Positions 48,329-60,760 of a stretch of 64,000 nucleotides of DNA are shown one piece after another; position 1 is the stretch's first letter, and each line of letters starts with the position of its first letter. Made by a program: the position numbers and the translations under genes. The stretch lies in assembly GCA_024138025.1 (NCBI GenBank), contig JAMXBD010000686.1, forward strand, positions 620,001 through 684,000. Direction: 5' to 3'. This stretch comes from Combretum micranthum. Lineage: Eukaryota > Streptophyta > Magnoliopsida > Myrtales > Combretaceae. A model generated the notes under the pieces. That model did not search any database, had not been told where the DNA came from, and saw only the letters and a program-made list of their open reading frames with translations.

Positions 48329-49258
48329 TTTTGTTGTAATTTTGTCCACGATGAGAAGTTTCCTCTTTTTGGAATTAAGACTTAACATCAATTCTCCAAT
48401 TCAATGGTGATTCTAGCCATACCCGAGAGTTTGAGCCTACGTCTTCCTCATGGCACTTCAATACTTGTTTAGAATATAAGTGTTGCTCGAATCATGACTC
48501 CACATAGTATGGCAGAAGACACTCATCAGTGCATATATCCGACTCGTATATGCTCATGGATTTAAATCTTTCCCGGACCTGTCATAATTGGATACTAACA
48601 TAAGCCCATGTCATTAAGCAAATATGGGTATCCAAATATTTATAGAAAAAGACTGTATTATTAATGTATGTGTTGCAGTGAATAAAAAAGCACATATTTT
48701 CAAATTATTGTATTTCATAAACGCATCAAGCTATTAGAAGTCATATCCATTTGTTGAGCAGGCTTATAATTGACTCTTTGTAAATTTTATGCTCACTCAA
48801 ATGGAAATAGGATTGTGTCTCTTCATTTACTTAGTGCCGCCATATAAGTGGAAGCTTCAAAATTTTTAAAGCATCCCTTATGCGTTCACTCTTTGTCAAT
48901 ATTTCCTATATGGTATACATGATATTTTCATGTCTCTGAAACTTTTGTTCCACATATCATACCCTTAATATTCTCTCAAACTTTACCATGTCCCTTAAGA
49001 TCTCTAAGTGATCATGAACCATGATTAGATCTTGGAATTCATACGACATCGATTACATTTTGGAAATCCTGATGTAGAATGAATGGTTTAGAATAATGCC
49101 ACATGTGGGAGGACCAGACATAATAACAAGTTAACAAGACACATAAGAAGTTGCGTATATGTGTGGGGCTGTGGATGAAATAACTACACGGATATCCAGC
49201 TATCACTTGGATGGGGTATGTGTTAACATATATATAGGGGTTCATGACCTTAATTTTG
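48329..49258. other. Intergenic DNA
   Basis: No gene or bounded repeat recognised. Confidence 0.4.
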
Positions 49259-49958
49259 TGTGCAAGTGGGCTAGATGGGTTGGGCTGGACTGATCCACTT
49301 AGGCTTACTGGTTAAATGGGCTAAGGAATTTTGGCATGTTTGTTAAATGAGCTAGAAATTCTTAGCCACAGTCTGGTCCACATTAGCCAATAAGTTGAAT
49401 AAACCAATCCACTAACATAACTTATTTAACTCACTTGTACATCTTTATAGGTTAAACCAACGAAACCCACTCATGTTAATCATGCAAAATTTATATAATA
49501 AAGAAAATAAAGTTTTATAAGATATTTTATATATAATATATATATCAATGATTAATTTTATTGATACTTTAATTACTTATATATAAGAATTAGTGTTTCA
49601 AAATAATTTATTAAATATTATATTATATTTAAAGTAATAGATATCTACTTGAAATATTGTTATTATACATGTGCATCAATATATTCTCTTCCCTTATCAT
49701 TAATACATAGTCTTAAACTCAAGTATAGAAATCATAAAAATAATGCTACATTAATAATCATAATTTTTATAATTAATTTATTTTACAAGTTGGTTAACGA
49801 GCCAACCCAGCTTAACATGGATTGCTCAACTTTAGTTCACAAGTAAAAATGGCTAAATATAGTTGATCTGCTTTTAAATGGGTAAAAAAAAAATCGACTC
49901 TAACCCATTTTAGAAATAGGTAAAACAAACATCCCACAGGCTATAGCTCACTTGCACA
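49259..49958. mobile_element. hAT-like non-autonomous element (0.7 kb)
   Basis: Terminal inverted repeats TGTGCAAGTGGGCTA and TAGCTCACTTGCACA (14 of 15 pair), with subterminal TGGGTTGGGCTGG and GAGCCAACCCAGC in opposite orientation. The centre is AT-rich and non-coding. No 8-bp TSD was found at these ends, so the true termini may extend a few bases. Confidence 0.55.
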
Positions 49959-49973
49959 GCTTTAGTTGCAAAC

Positions 49974-50197
49974 TGTGAGATTTCAAACTATAGAAATCTT
50001 CTTTGTAATCGCAACCAGGAAGCTCATTGATGAAAATATCCAACGAAAGAAAAACAGAACAGAGAGAAAATAGAAAGAAGAATTTGTTATGAATTGAATT
50101 CAACTTAAACAGAAACAGTTACAAAAGAATATATATAACAAACAAGCACCAATCACTAAGTGACACGTGTAAAATAAATAAAACTAGTATTCCTACA
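49974..50197 (-). repeat. 3' LTR of copia element
   Basis: 224 bp, TGTGAGATTT...TTCCTACA on the plus strand. It has a substitution and several 1-4 base length differences from the other LTR in the first ~110 bases, and is identical to it over the last ~125. Confidence 0.9.
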
Positions 50198-50212
50198 GCC
50201 CCCCCTCAAGTT
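50198..50212 (-). other. Polypurine tract of copia element
   Basis: On the minus strand AACTTGAGGGGGGC directly precedes the 3' LTR. It primes plus-strand DNA synthesis in LTR elements. Confidence 0.85.
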
Positions 50213-50832
50213 GGAGCTCCTCGGAGAAACAACTTGTGAGCAAGAAAAGATACCCGAGAACCAGCTAGTGATTTGGTGAGGAGATCTGCAAGTTGAAGAT
50301 GTGATGATACATACTGAACATGAAGAAATCCAGATTTGATATGATCACGCACAAAGTGAATATCTATATCAATATGCTTAGTGCGCCCATGTAAGCATGG
50401 ATTGGAAGCAATCAACAAAGTAGAACGATTATCACAATATAATGAAACTGGAAGTGGAACAGCAAATCCAAGATCCCTCAAGATAAAAGAAACCCACAAC
50501 AATTCTTTTGAAGCAAAGGCTAAACTTCGATATTCAGCCTCCGTGCTAGATGTTGCTACTGTAGATTGTTTCTTGGTTTTCCAAGAAACCAAGCAAGAAC
50601 CCAACAAAACACAATACCCAGAAATAGATTTCCGATCCAAAATACAAGATGCCCAGTCAGCATCACTGTAACCACACAAAGAAAAATTATTGACTGAGGC
50701 ATAAAACAAACCAAGAGAAGCAGTCCCCTTTAAGTAGCGAAGCAGATGGAACAAAGCACGCAGATGTGGAACTCGAGGTTGTGACACAAACTGACTGAGA
50801 CAATGGACATAGCTAATATCAGGACGTGTCAA
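50206..50832 (-). pseudogene. copia RNase H segment
   Basis: A 208-codon open frame that starts at the RT/RNase H junction (MTRPDISYVHCLSQFV) in a different frame from the RT. It contains RNase H motifs GYSDADW (Asp57), TSSTEAEYRSL (Glu98/Glu100), LYCDNRS (Asp134) and HGRTKHIDIDIHFVRD, and ends within the polypurine-tract region. The domain is otherwise complete and would remove the RNA strand during reverse transcription. Confidence 0.92.
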
Positions 50833-51908
50833 GAAACATACAGTAAGCGACCAATCAAACGACGATAAAATGTTGAATCATCAAGTAAATCACCAGAACA
50901 TGTATCTGACTTAAAACCACTAGGAAGAGGAGTCACGGCTGGCTTTGCAGCTGTCAAACCAGCATCAAGCAAAAGATCAAGAATATATTTCCGCTGATTG
51001 ATATAAAGACCATCTGATGTTCGACAAAGCTCCAACCCAAGAAAAAATCTAGCAGAACCGAGATCTTTAATAGTGAATTTAGTATCCAAAGCAGACTTTA
51101 GAGAAGTAATTCCAGAATCATTAGTACCCGTAAGAAGCATATCATCCACATATAACAAGACAATAATAGAACCAGCTGTAGAATGTTGAGTGAATAAAGA
51201 GTGATCATGTGGAGATTGAACAAAACCTTGACCAAGCAAAAAATTTGTTAACTCAATGTTCCATTGCCTTGAGGCTTGTTTCAGGCCATACAAAGATCTA
51301 TTTAATCGACAAACTTGATGAGGCAAAGCTTTAACATAACCTTGAGGAGGGAACATATAGATTTCCTCATCCAAATGCCCATGTAGAAAGGCATTATTGA
51401 TATCAACTTGATGAAGAGGCCAATTACAAGTTGTAGCTACTGCTAGAAGAACTTTAACAGTGCTTAACTTGGCTACGGGTGAAAACGTCTCATTGTAATC
51501 TTCTCCTTCCACTTGGGTAAATCCCTTGGCTACTAAACGAGCCTTATACCTCTCTACACTTCCATCAGGACGGAATTTAGTTTTGAAAACCCATTTAGAA
51601 CCAATAGGTTTCTTGCCCAAAGGAAGAGTAGTCAAATCCCATGTATTATTAAGCTCTAAAGCTTGTAATTCATTGTTCATTGCTTCTATCCATTCAGTAT
51701 GTTTAATAGCTTCTGAGTAATTAGAAGGCTCTTTTAAAGCTAACACATTAGCTAAAGATGCAACATAATCATGAGGATAATGAACAAAATCTTTAGGATG
51801 AAACAAAGGATATTGAGACAAGTGTGTGGATGTAACAACAGATCCCAAAGAATGAACAAAATCTTGAAGCCAAGTAGGTGTGTTACGAACTCTAGTGGAT
51901 CGTCTCAA
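50829..51908 (-). pseudogene. copia reverse transcriptase segment
   Basis: A 359-codon open frame without internal stops. Landmarks: WIEAMNNELQALELNNTW, VFKTKFRPDGSVERYKARLV, the first catalytic Asp in QVDINNAFLHG (residue 169), YGLKQASRQW, and the YVDD box at residues 253-256. This is a complete copia-type RT domain that copies element RNA into DNA. It is cut off from integrase by a disrupted stretch at 51909-52130 and from RNase H by a frame change at about 50830. Confidence 0.93.
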
Positions 51909-52130
51909 ACATATATCAGCAGGGGAAGAACTAGGACAAGAAACAGAATCAAAGTATGATCAGAATGAACAGGAGCAATAGTATCACTTGCAGAAACATG
52001 ATCATGATTTGAAGAAATCTGATCAGCAGGAACAAAAGAACTATCAGACATGAACTCAGATGTGTAGGAAGATCAGCCTCAGCAAAGTCATGATCAGACA
52101 GAAAAGGAATAGAAGTTTTAGAACCAAGGT

Positions 52131-53269
52131 CTAACCATTTAGGATCTTTAAAGGAAAAATATGTTCATAGAACACTACATCACGACTGACAACAATAGCT
52201 TTAGAAATAAGATCATAGACCTTATATCCTTTTCGCCCTTGTTCATATCCAAGGAAAACACATTTAGCACCACGCGGTTCAAATTTATCATGTTTAGGTA
52301 AATGTTTCCCAATATAGCAAAGACATCCCATTACCCTTAAATGATCAAAGGATGGTGAGTTCCAAAAGTTTCTCATGAGGTGATTTCCATTTAAAAGAGA
52401 TGTGGGCAACCGATTAATCAAGTATGTAGCAGTGAGCACACACTCTCCCCAAAAATTCTTTGGCAAATTAGCATGTAAAAGCAAAGCTCTAGAGGTTTCA
52501 ATCAAGTGTCTATGTTTTCTCTCAACTTTTCCATTTTGTTGTGGTGTATAAGGCATAGTGCGTTGGTGAATAATTCCCAAGGATTGAAACAAAGACTTAC
52601 AAGTAAAAGATAAAACTCTCCACCATTATCAGTTCGAATGAACTTTGGACAAGAATTAAAATGATTTTTAACATACTTGAAGAAAACAACAAGAACAGAA
52701 TAAACTTGTGACTTATGATGAAGGAGATAAGTCCAAGTAGAACTAGTATTATCATCAACAATTGTGAGGAAATATTTAGCACCAGTAAGAGAAGACACAC
52801 TATAAGGACCCCAAACATCAAGATGTAACAAATCAAAAGGAAATTCAGATACATGATCAGACCGTGAAAAAGGAAGTCTATGAAATTTTGCTCTTTGACA
52901 AGTATCACAAACAAACTTATCAAAAGAAAAGTGTTTACATTCTTCCAAATGTTGAAGCTTTGAAAAAGATGTATGTCCTAGCCGTGCATGTAAAAGACTT
53001 GCACGAGTATTATCCATACAAGAAGATTTATTACAAGCTGATATATGAGTAACAGAATCAACTAAAGGAGGTAAAACAGCCATCATTTCGGATTGAAGAA
53101 TGTATAGTCCATTATAAATCCGAGCCTTAGCCAAGAGATTATTAAGCTTCAGGTCCTGAAAAACACATTCATCATGAGTAAAATTAATCCTCATTCGAGT
53201 GTTTAAGACAACTTTAGAAACAGACAACAAGTTATGAGTAAACTGTGGTACCAAGAGAACTTGAGACAA
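52131..53269 (-). pseudogene. copia integrase, frame-shifted
   Basis: The first segment (53269-52502) carries the gag-pre-integrase and zinc-binding part: His94 and His99 (LLHARLGH) with Cys121 and Cys124 (CDTC), then the catalytic Asp151 (LHLDVWGP) and Asp214 (IRTDNGGEF). The frame changes shortly after, near 52590, and the second segment (52592-52131) supplies the catalytic Glu (QQNGKVERKHRH, residue 24) and the C-terminal part (CVFLGYEQGRKGYKVYD). All three DDE residues are present but in two frames. The enzyme would insert element DNA into the chromosome. Confidence 0.9.
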
Positions 53270-53353
53270 AACAAGTTTGTCAGTAAGAGGAACAGATCCA
53301 ACTCTGTTTACCTCAATGAAACGTCCATCAGGTAGTTTAATGTATAGGCATTT

Positions 53354-54620
53354 TCAAAGAATAATATCTACCATAATCTCCTCAAATGGAGTCATGTGAT
53401 CAGTTGCACCGGAATCCACAATCCAAAAAGCATTTCTATTACTCATAGAATTAAAACAAGAAGAATGGAAGAAGTAAAAGAACATGAGATGTAATACCTG
53501 CATAGAAACATGATTCACAGAAGATGCACCTGTAAAACCATCCATACCACCTCGTTCTTTTATCATTCGCATCATTTCTTCACACATACTGGAAAGCAAT
53601 CGTTTATCCATCAAACCAGCAGCAGGAGAAACCATTGATGCTTTCTCATCAGAATCAAGATGATCAAATGGTGTATCCACAGAAGAAGCTGCTGGCATCA
53701 AACCAGCTGAAGACATGGACACCATATTAGCATGTTTACCCTTAAGTATCCTCTTGCCTTTAAACCAATCAGGATATCCAACAAGTTGAAAGCAATTTTC
53801 AATTCCATGTCCTTCACCATGACAATGTTTGCAAATAAGTTTTCTATTCTTTCGTTTATCATTAAACGATTTACTTCCATTACTAAACTTATTTGCATTA
53901 AAAGCTGTAACTTCTAAATCAGATTGCATAAGACCAACTACTTGTCTCTGTTTCTCAACTTGTTGTACAAGATAAAAAGCCCTATTCACATTAGGCATTG
54001 GTTCCATGGACAAGATCTGATTTCGAACTCCATCATAAGCTTCATTGAGTCCCATCAGAAATTGAATCAGCCGACTTCTTGATTCATATTCTTGAATTCT
54101 TTCTCGCATTCTACAAATACAAAGATCCTTATGTCGACAATCACATTTAGGATATGCATTCAAATCACTCAACTCTTCCCAACATCGCTTAAGCCTGCTG
54201 TAATAAGCATTGACAGAACTGTTTTCCTGTTTAAGACTACTAATCTCATGTTCCAAATGATAAATCATCGGACCACTAGCCACACCATATTGCTCAACGA
54301 TTTCTAACCAAAGCTCTCTAGCAGATTTGACAAAAAGAAATTTGTGCCAAATCACTTGTCATCGAGTTCAACAACCAACATCGCACCATGTAATCACACC
54401 TCATCCATTTCACATAATCTGATGAATCTTCCTCCGGTTTAAGAATAGATCCATCAATAAAACCTAATTTCAGCTTAGCACCTAACGCCAATTTAATTGA
54501 TTTACTCCACGAAAGGAAGTTATTACCATTGAACACTAAACCACCTATGTTCACTCCAGGATTATCAGAGGAAGATATATGCAAAGGATCAAATGCAATA
54601 CAATCTCCAGCATTCATCAT
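53354..54620 (-). pseudogene. copia gag and protease, frame-shifted
   Basis: gag begins at 54620 (MMNAGDCIAFDPLHI; NGNNFLSWSKSIKLALGAK), typical of the copia gag N-terminal domain. A frame change at about 54318-54355 moves the rest to a second frame open to 53354. In that second segment (333 codons) the zinc knuckle is CKHCHGEGHGIENC (Cys175, Cys178, His183, Cys188), which packages RNA. The protease active site DSGA is at residues 314-317 (WIVDSGATDHMT). A TGA at 53356-53354 then interrupts the frame, and the same frame resumes immediately as integrase region. Gag forms the particle; the protease cuts the polyprotein. Confidence 0.88.
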
Positions 54621-54719
54621 GTAAAATAATCGGAAAAACTAGAACAGTTTTGCAATTAACAAATGAACAGTATAAGCACGAACAGATCAGAAGAAAACCT
54701 AGAATCAGAACCTGAGGTT

Positions 54720-54731
54720 GCTCTGATACCA
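54720..54731 (-). other. tRNA-iMet primer binding site of copia element
   Basis: On the minus strand TGGTATCAGAGC directly abuts the 5' LTR end, an exact match to the standard plant site. Confidence 0.9.
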
Positions 54732-54947
54732 TGTGAGATTTCGAACTATAGAAATTCTTTGTAATGCAACCAGGAAGCTCATTGATGAAATATCCAACGA
54801 AAGAAAAACAGAAAGAGAAATAGAAAGAAGAATTTGTTATGAATTGAATTCAACTTAAACAGAAACAGTTACAAAAGAATATATATAACAAACAAGCACC
54901 AATCACTAAGTGACACGTGTAAAATAAATAAAACTAGTATTCCTACA
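54732..54947 (-). repeat. 5' LTR of copia element
   Basis: 216 bp with the same TGT...ACA ends as its partner. It would carry the promoter on the minus strand; a TATATATTC-type box lies near 54885. Confidence 0.9.
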
Positions 54948-55342
54948 TGTTGAACATGCAAGTAAATGGAAATTTCCTATCCCATTCGCCACCAAATGGG
55001 GAGGATAATCTTAGTAGTCATGAGTGGTATGCCTAAATTAGTCCACATCTCAAATAGAATAGGGAGACAACTGACATAGTTATCTTCATCAGCTTTTGCA
55101 AGGCTCACTTTTTAGAAGCACTTCATCATAATATTATTTTTTCCTCTTTTCTAAAAACTATACTTCAATTGTCTCATCTTCAAAGTGAAGTCCTTGACAA
55201 TAATCCACAATCACATATTTCATTGATGGGCGTCTAGGTTTGCCTTATGACACATAATAACAACAAGTGAGCAAGAATAGAAAAGGCAGTATTTTAGGCC
55301 TTATTGATATCTTTACTTGTAATTAATGGTTCGAAAAATAAA
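54948..55342. other. Spacer between copia and Mutator-like elements
   Basis: About 0.4 kb without recognised features. The final nine bases (55334-55342) are the TSD of the following element. Confidence 0.5.
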
Positions 55343-56911
55343 GGGCTATGTCATGAATGTTATATGAACTATGCCTAAATCTTCATTTAAGTACCTCAAC
55401 TTTCATTTCGTCAATTTACTACTTGATTAAACTTTTCGTGGTAAAAAACATTATCGAGTTCAACTCTATTAATTATGTATGTCTAGATGGCAATACTAAC
55501 CTATAACAACTTGACACGTGTCCATAACTTGAAAAAAAAAAAAAGGAAAACTCACGCTAGCCCTCCTCTCTACTTTCTTCCTTTCTCCTCTTCCAAGAAC
55601 TCTCTCTCTCTCATCTTTGCTTCTTTCTCCAAAAGTAAAGAGAACCCCACTCTGTTTACATAGCTGCTCAATAGGAAAAAAAAAAAAAAAGAAGATGTGA
55701 AGTTAATATTCTATCCTATCTAAGCCTATTTGTTATTTATTTTTTAAATTTGAAATTATCTGTTTTCAATTGTTTATTTAGTTAGCTATAGAAGAATAAA
55801 TTCCTTTAGAAGATTCATTTGATTGTTGTATATGCACCTTCATTTCTTATAGACATGAACGTTAACTCTTCGCTTCCGTGTGCTTCAGATGATTTATCTC
55901 CCTAGTTGAAGAATACGGATACTATGCTCCATCTTCATGAATTGGGTTAATTGGCAATCAATGAAGTTAGGAGGTTGGTGGGTTCATTGGCAATCAATGG
56001 AGTTAGGAGGTTGGGGCTCCTATGTATTTGAGGGCTCGACATGGGCGTTGGTGGCACTGGCTTATTAGAGTTGGAGCGGCGACAGTTGATGTTTATGTTG
56101 TGAGTTTTGGTTGTGTTTCTGGAGATTGAGGTTATGGTTACATTTGGTTTGTGGGGGGTTATTCGATTTGTGTTTTGAGGTTATCAATGGTATTGGTGGT
56201 GATGGCGTGAGCATGGTGGTTAGGTGGTGATGGCGTGAGCATGGTGGTTAGGTGGTGATGGTTGTGGGATTTCGTTTGGTTTTGGGATGATGGCTATGGG
56301 TGGCAGTCTTTAGATCTCGACATGGCTTCAGGGTTCAGTGGTAGTTTGTTGTGGCTTAACTTGGTGGCCAAGTAGAGAGGGAGAGAGGTTGAGGGAGGTA
56401 TGTATAGAGAGAGGAAGGATTCATGAGAGAGAGAGAGAGAGAGAGAGAAAGGAGAGAGAAGCAAGAGAGGCAAAACGTTCCTCCTTTGAGAGAGAGGCTT
56501 AGTTCATTTTAAATTTAGTTTAAATTTAAGAATTCCAAAACAAATATCAATAAAGATGGGAAAGATTTTCTATTTGATTTGTAAAAAGAGAAAGTGGTGG
56601 CTAGTGGGTCATGTTTAGTTTTAGAGAAAGAAGCAAATAGGGAGAGAAAGAGTTCTTAGGGGAGGAGAATTGAAGGAGAAGGAAGAGGAGGGCTGGTGTG
56701 AGTTTTTCTATTTTCTTTTTAAAGTCATGGACACATGTTAAGTTACTATAGGTTAGTATTGCCAACTAGATAGATGGAAGTAACAGAGTTGAATTAAACA
56801 ATGTTTTTGGGCATGGAAAGTTTCATAAGATAGTAAATTGATTAAATGAAAGTTGAGGTAGCTAATTGAAAATTTTAGGCAAAGTTCAAATAACATTCGC
56901 AATATTAACCC
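55343..56911. mobile_element. Mutator-like element (1.57 kb) with long inverted repeats and perfect 9-bp TSD
   Basis: Flanked by AAAAATAAA at 55334-55342 and 56912-56920. Inverted repeats of about 300 bases: left from 55343 (GGGCTATGTCATGAATGTT) to about 55650, right from 56911 (minus strand GGGTTAATATTGCGAATGTT) to about 56607. Both arms share CAATACTAACCTATA and AACTCAC..CAGCCCTCCTC-type words. The interior (about 55651-56606) has no transposase. It is GC-richer, with tandem repeats at 55930-56010 and 56185-56270 and a (GA)n run at 56425-56448. It is non-autonomous, and the interior could be captured host DNA. Confidence 0.85.
55925..56270 (+). repeat. Tandem repeats inside the Mutator-like element
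   Basis: ATTGGCAATCAATGRAGTTA followed by GGAGGTTGG occurs twice (about 55951-55979 and 55986-56014). A GGTGATGGCGTGAGCATGGT unit with GGTTAGGT occurs in near-exact tandem copies at about 56199-56265. Confidence 0.75.
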
Positions 56912-56920
56912 AAAAATAAA

Positions 56921-59672
56921 CTTGTTATTTATGGCTCTCAAAGTTAATAACCAAGAAGGGGTGAAGTGAGTTAGTTACTACATAAACTTATTGTCAAAGA
57001 AAGAACCAAGACCCTTATGATTACTTATGTGTTATGCTTTGATAGATCCGTCTAGCAATCAACTTTAAAGTAATAATAATATGTGCATGAAATCGAAAAA
57101 AAAAAAGATGGAAAAGAAAGATTACACGATCAATATATAAAGGTTTGGTCTTGTACCTATGTCAACTCTTCTACATCCATATTGCAAACCACGTATTCCA
57201 CACGAGTATATTCCGTTATATCCAATAGTCATGAAAGTCTAAATAATATGCTGACTTTAACTTAGTTTATTTCCCTACGCTTAGCTAGTTTAGCTTCTCC
57301 AAAGCTAATTACTGAACAACATAGTTTCTTTCTAATTCTTTTACATAACTTATAAGATACAAATCAAAATTTGAGAATACATGAATAAAAAGATCCTCAA
57401 AATTTTTGCTCATAAAATAAATAGACAACTAAATGAAAGTTTAGAATGAAAGTAAGCTTGTAATATGAGGTAAACTCTCAAAGAAACGAAGGAGTTATTT
57501 CTATTGTAATTTTTCAATTTTTTTTTCAATATATCAAGCTTCCCTTCAACACCTATAATCATAATAAATTATGGCTTATTAAATGGAAAGATATATGTTA
57601 ACTTTCTAATATTGTGGACCTGTTATTTTTAATTTATTTATTTTCATTTGATGTGAAAATTTAAACTTGAAATCTTTAAAATATATTCTAAAATTGTGTC
57701 ATATAAGTCTTTAAATATTTTTATAATCATTTTCAAAAATTTGAACTTTAACTAAACTTATATGGCTTTTGTCCATGTCCCTTGAAAATAGGAGTAGATT
57801 TTGCCAAACTCTAAATTTCAAAATTCGAACTTCATAATGTTTATACCTTGTATAAAATCTTCTTCCATTTGAAGCTCATTCTTTGTAATGTATCTTCGTT
57901 GCAACATATCTTCAATATTTTTTTTTTAAATTTCATTTTGAATAAATTATGAAACAATATCTTCAAAGCTTTAAAAAAGAACTTTAACTACTGAATTTTA
58001 ATTCTATTTAATCTCTATAGATATTTGAATAACTTGAGTGGAACATATTGAATACAGTACCTAAATGTACCCAATCAATGGAGTAAGGCGTTTACACATG
58101 CAACGTAAACTAACTTGGAATGGTTATATTTGTTGTTTGAGCACTTGTTGTCGAACTAAGGAATACGCTTTTGAGTGATACTTTGAGTCAATGGTCCACA
58201 TATTTTTTTTCCAAGTGTAAAATTTAATCTTGTCAATATTCTTTCAAGTGATCCTTTAAGTAATGCTTTGTATGCTTAAATACCTCTTTTTATAAGATAA
58301 AATATACTTTGGGTTTTAGGATAGATACAAAGTACGAAGATATTGTACGCCTACATACTTTGGGACTAGATTGAAAAAATTAGAATTGACATTCACTTTG
58401 TGACCTTCAATATTTGCTCATCACCTACTAACCCATGTATGGAAAAGTAGGTTTTAAGTTTTGGCATGGCTACCCCACTCACTTTTAAGAAGGATTTAAC
58501 TTGACTGTTTAATACAAGTATAAGGTAGACTTTAGCATCCATAAAAGCTACTTAAATGTTACTTCCTTGAATACCTCAATGTGAGCCATGGGTCAATCTT
58601 TGAGTATGAAGAATTCAAGTTTTAACATTATAGATGTCACAATTTTTTATGGACACTTAGCAAAACTATTGCATTACATTAGTAGATAATCTAGCAGCCA
58701 TAATGCCCATATTGCAATTGAAGCAACATGAGAGAAGGCTAAGGCATCGTAAGTTGGCCCCTTACAAATGCATGGTTGCCTATATAAGGCTTATAAAGCA
58801 ATGTTAAGTGGGCCATGGTAATTTCTTAGCCTACTATGAATTATTAAATTAAGGGGAACAATATACTTTTTTGGCTTATATACAAATTGCATGAGGGGTC
58901 ATTAAGTTTAAGTCATGTAGTATTTATGCAATGGTTAGCTTTATATCCTTATTAGATAATTATCGAGACTCACATATGACTCCTTAAGTTAATGTTGTAT
59001 TTGCTAAAGAAGGATACATAACTATGCTGCTAAGAAAATATTATAGTCTGGTTACAAGAATGAGAATCTACATCTTCGGAGGTCATAGTAATCCATGAGG
59101 CTTATTAAGGAGAGTCATAACTTGTCACTTATCAATCTTATATCCAACTTCTTGTCTTAGATGGTAGGTCTTTTGACTGTTTGTTGAACTTAGTGGTAAA
59201 GCTTGTGACTAATATCTTGATAGGACTTAAATCAAAATCAAAGCCTAGTGTCTAAGTTCAAAAGGCCGAAAGTAAGAAAGGGTTGGAATTTGAAAAAAAA
59301 AAAAGGTCAAGAGTATGAGAAGAATCTTAGCCAAAATGTGCAGTAAATGAAAACAAGTTCCATTTTATTAAAAGGGTGAAATATAATTATGAAAAAAGTC
59401 TTTTTAAGGAGGGATAGTGTTATTAAATGCAAGATTTGAAAATTTTTATTTGCAAGAGAACAAGTCACAATAAAAAAGAAGTGTTTTGATACCTCTTACA
59501 TAGTTTATTTAGTTAATAGAGTTAATAAGATGTATAGGTCCATTATAAGTTGAGCTAAAAACGTAATGCATAAGATTTATAATGTCTTTGACAAGGGAAC
59601 AATAAAGTAATTGAGAGCTTTTGACAAGAATAATAGCTTCTAAATTGAGTTTAAGCTTCAGACTTATTTTTG
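56921..59672. other. Intergenic DNA, nothing recognised
   Basis: AT-rich. Several open frames of about 60 codons lack domains. No element ends or TSDs were located. Confidence 0.4.
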
Positions 59673-60760
59673 TTAAGGGTTAACTACACTAGAAGGCATC
59701 AACAAATTGGAGTAAATTCATTTAAGGTGTGAACGTTTCGAGTTGTTATAAAGAAGACCTAACATTTTGTTAATTGAATCAAATGAGGTATCAATGTAAC
59801 ACAAATTTCACTTATCCTATCAATGTTTGAATTAGTTTTCAATTAATTTTCGTCAATGGTCAGTTATGGATAGAGTAAATTACACTAGAAGGTATCAACA
59901 TTTAGTGGTAAGTTCATTTAAAGTATCAATATTTTGATTGGTTAAGAAGAGGTATTGATGTTCGGCAAAATGTATCAAATGAGGTATCAATATTTTATAA
60001 AAGTTATTTGAGGTATCGACATTTGGATTGATTTTCAATTAAATCTATTTAATTTTCTAGCAATGGTCAATTATTGATACCTTACTTGATTCACTTTACT
60101 AAATGTTGATATCTCTTTTTAACCACTCAAAATGTTGACACCTTAAACGAACTTACCCCCTAAACATTAATATATTTTTTTAATTACTAAAAACGTTGAT
60201 ACTTTAAATAAAATTACTCCAAAATGTTAATTCATGTTATGTAATTTACTCATTATGGGTATTTTATTTGACTTATGTTGCGAAATATTAATTTTTTTAA
60301 CCACTTAGCATATTGATATCTTAAATAAACTTATCTCGAAATGTTAATATCTTTTGATATAATTTACTCTTTTTGTTAATAAGTGCCTGGTAATAGAATT
60401 TGAAGACAATCAAAGCAAAAGGCCTATTTTAAGGTGGAGACCTTAGATTTGGATATCTTATTTGACTCACTTTGTAAATCACTAATTCATCTTTTTAATC
60501 AAAATGTTAATAATAACCCAAACGTTAATACCTATTGATGTAATTTACCCATCATGGATGTCTTATTTGATTCACTTTACTAAATGTTAATTCTTCTTTT
60601 TAACCACTTAAAATAAAATATTAAATGAACTTACCCAAAAATATTAATATTTTTTTTTTGTAATTCACTCTTTTTGTTACTAAGTGCTTGGTAATAGATA
60701 TTGAAGATAATCAAAGCAAAAGGCTTATTTTAAGACGAGACTTTACATTTGGCATTTGAA
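59673..60760. repeat. Foldback/tandem repeat cluster
   Basis: Two direct copies of TAAATTACACTAGAAGGTATC-like sequence (59690 and 59877) are followed by several inverted arms (near 60080, 60180, 60270 and 60560) carrying TTTTTAACCACT...GTTGA words. A segment TAAGTGCYTGGTAATAGA...AATCAAAGCAAAAGGC repeats at about 60380 and 60678, a period near 298 bases. It probably arose by repeated insertion or duplication of one Mutator-type foldback MITE. Confidence 0.6.

Larger units (their letters stand above)
49974..54947 (-). mobile_element. Ty1/copia LTR retrotransposon, nearly full length, coding frame broken
   Basis: A minus-strand element of 4974 bp with LTRs at 54732-54947 (5') and 49974-50197 (3'), an initiator-Met primer site, and a polypurine tract. 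Order in the direction of transcription: gag, protease, integrase, reverse transcriptase, RNase H, which is the copia order. At least three frame changes and one stop separate the open segments, so it is not autonomous as written. No 5-bp TSD: the left flank is CAAAC and the right flank is TGTTG. Short LTRs and the gag type suggest an Ale/Retrofit-like lineage, an inference from size and remembered motifs. Confidence 0.92.

Noticed and set aside
50381..51959. Plus-strand frames across the copia element
   Set aside because: They are antisense shadows of RT and RNase H.
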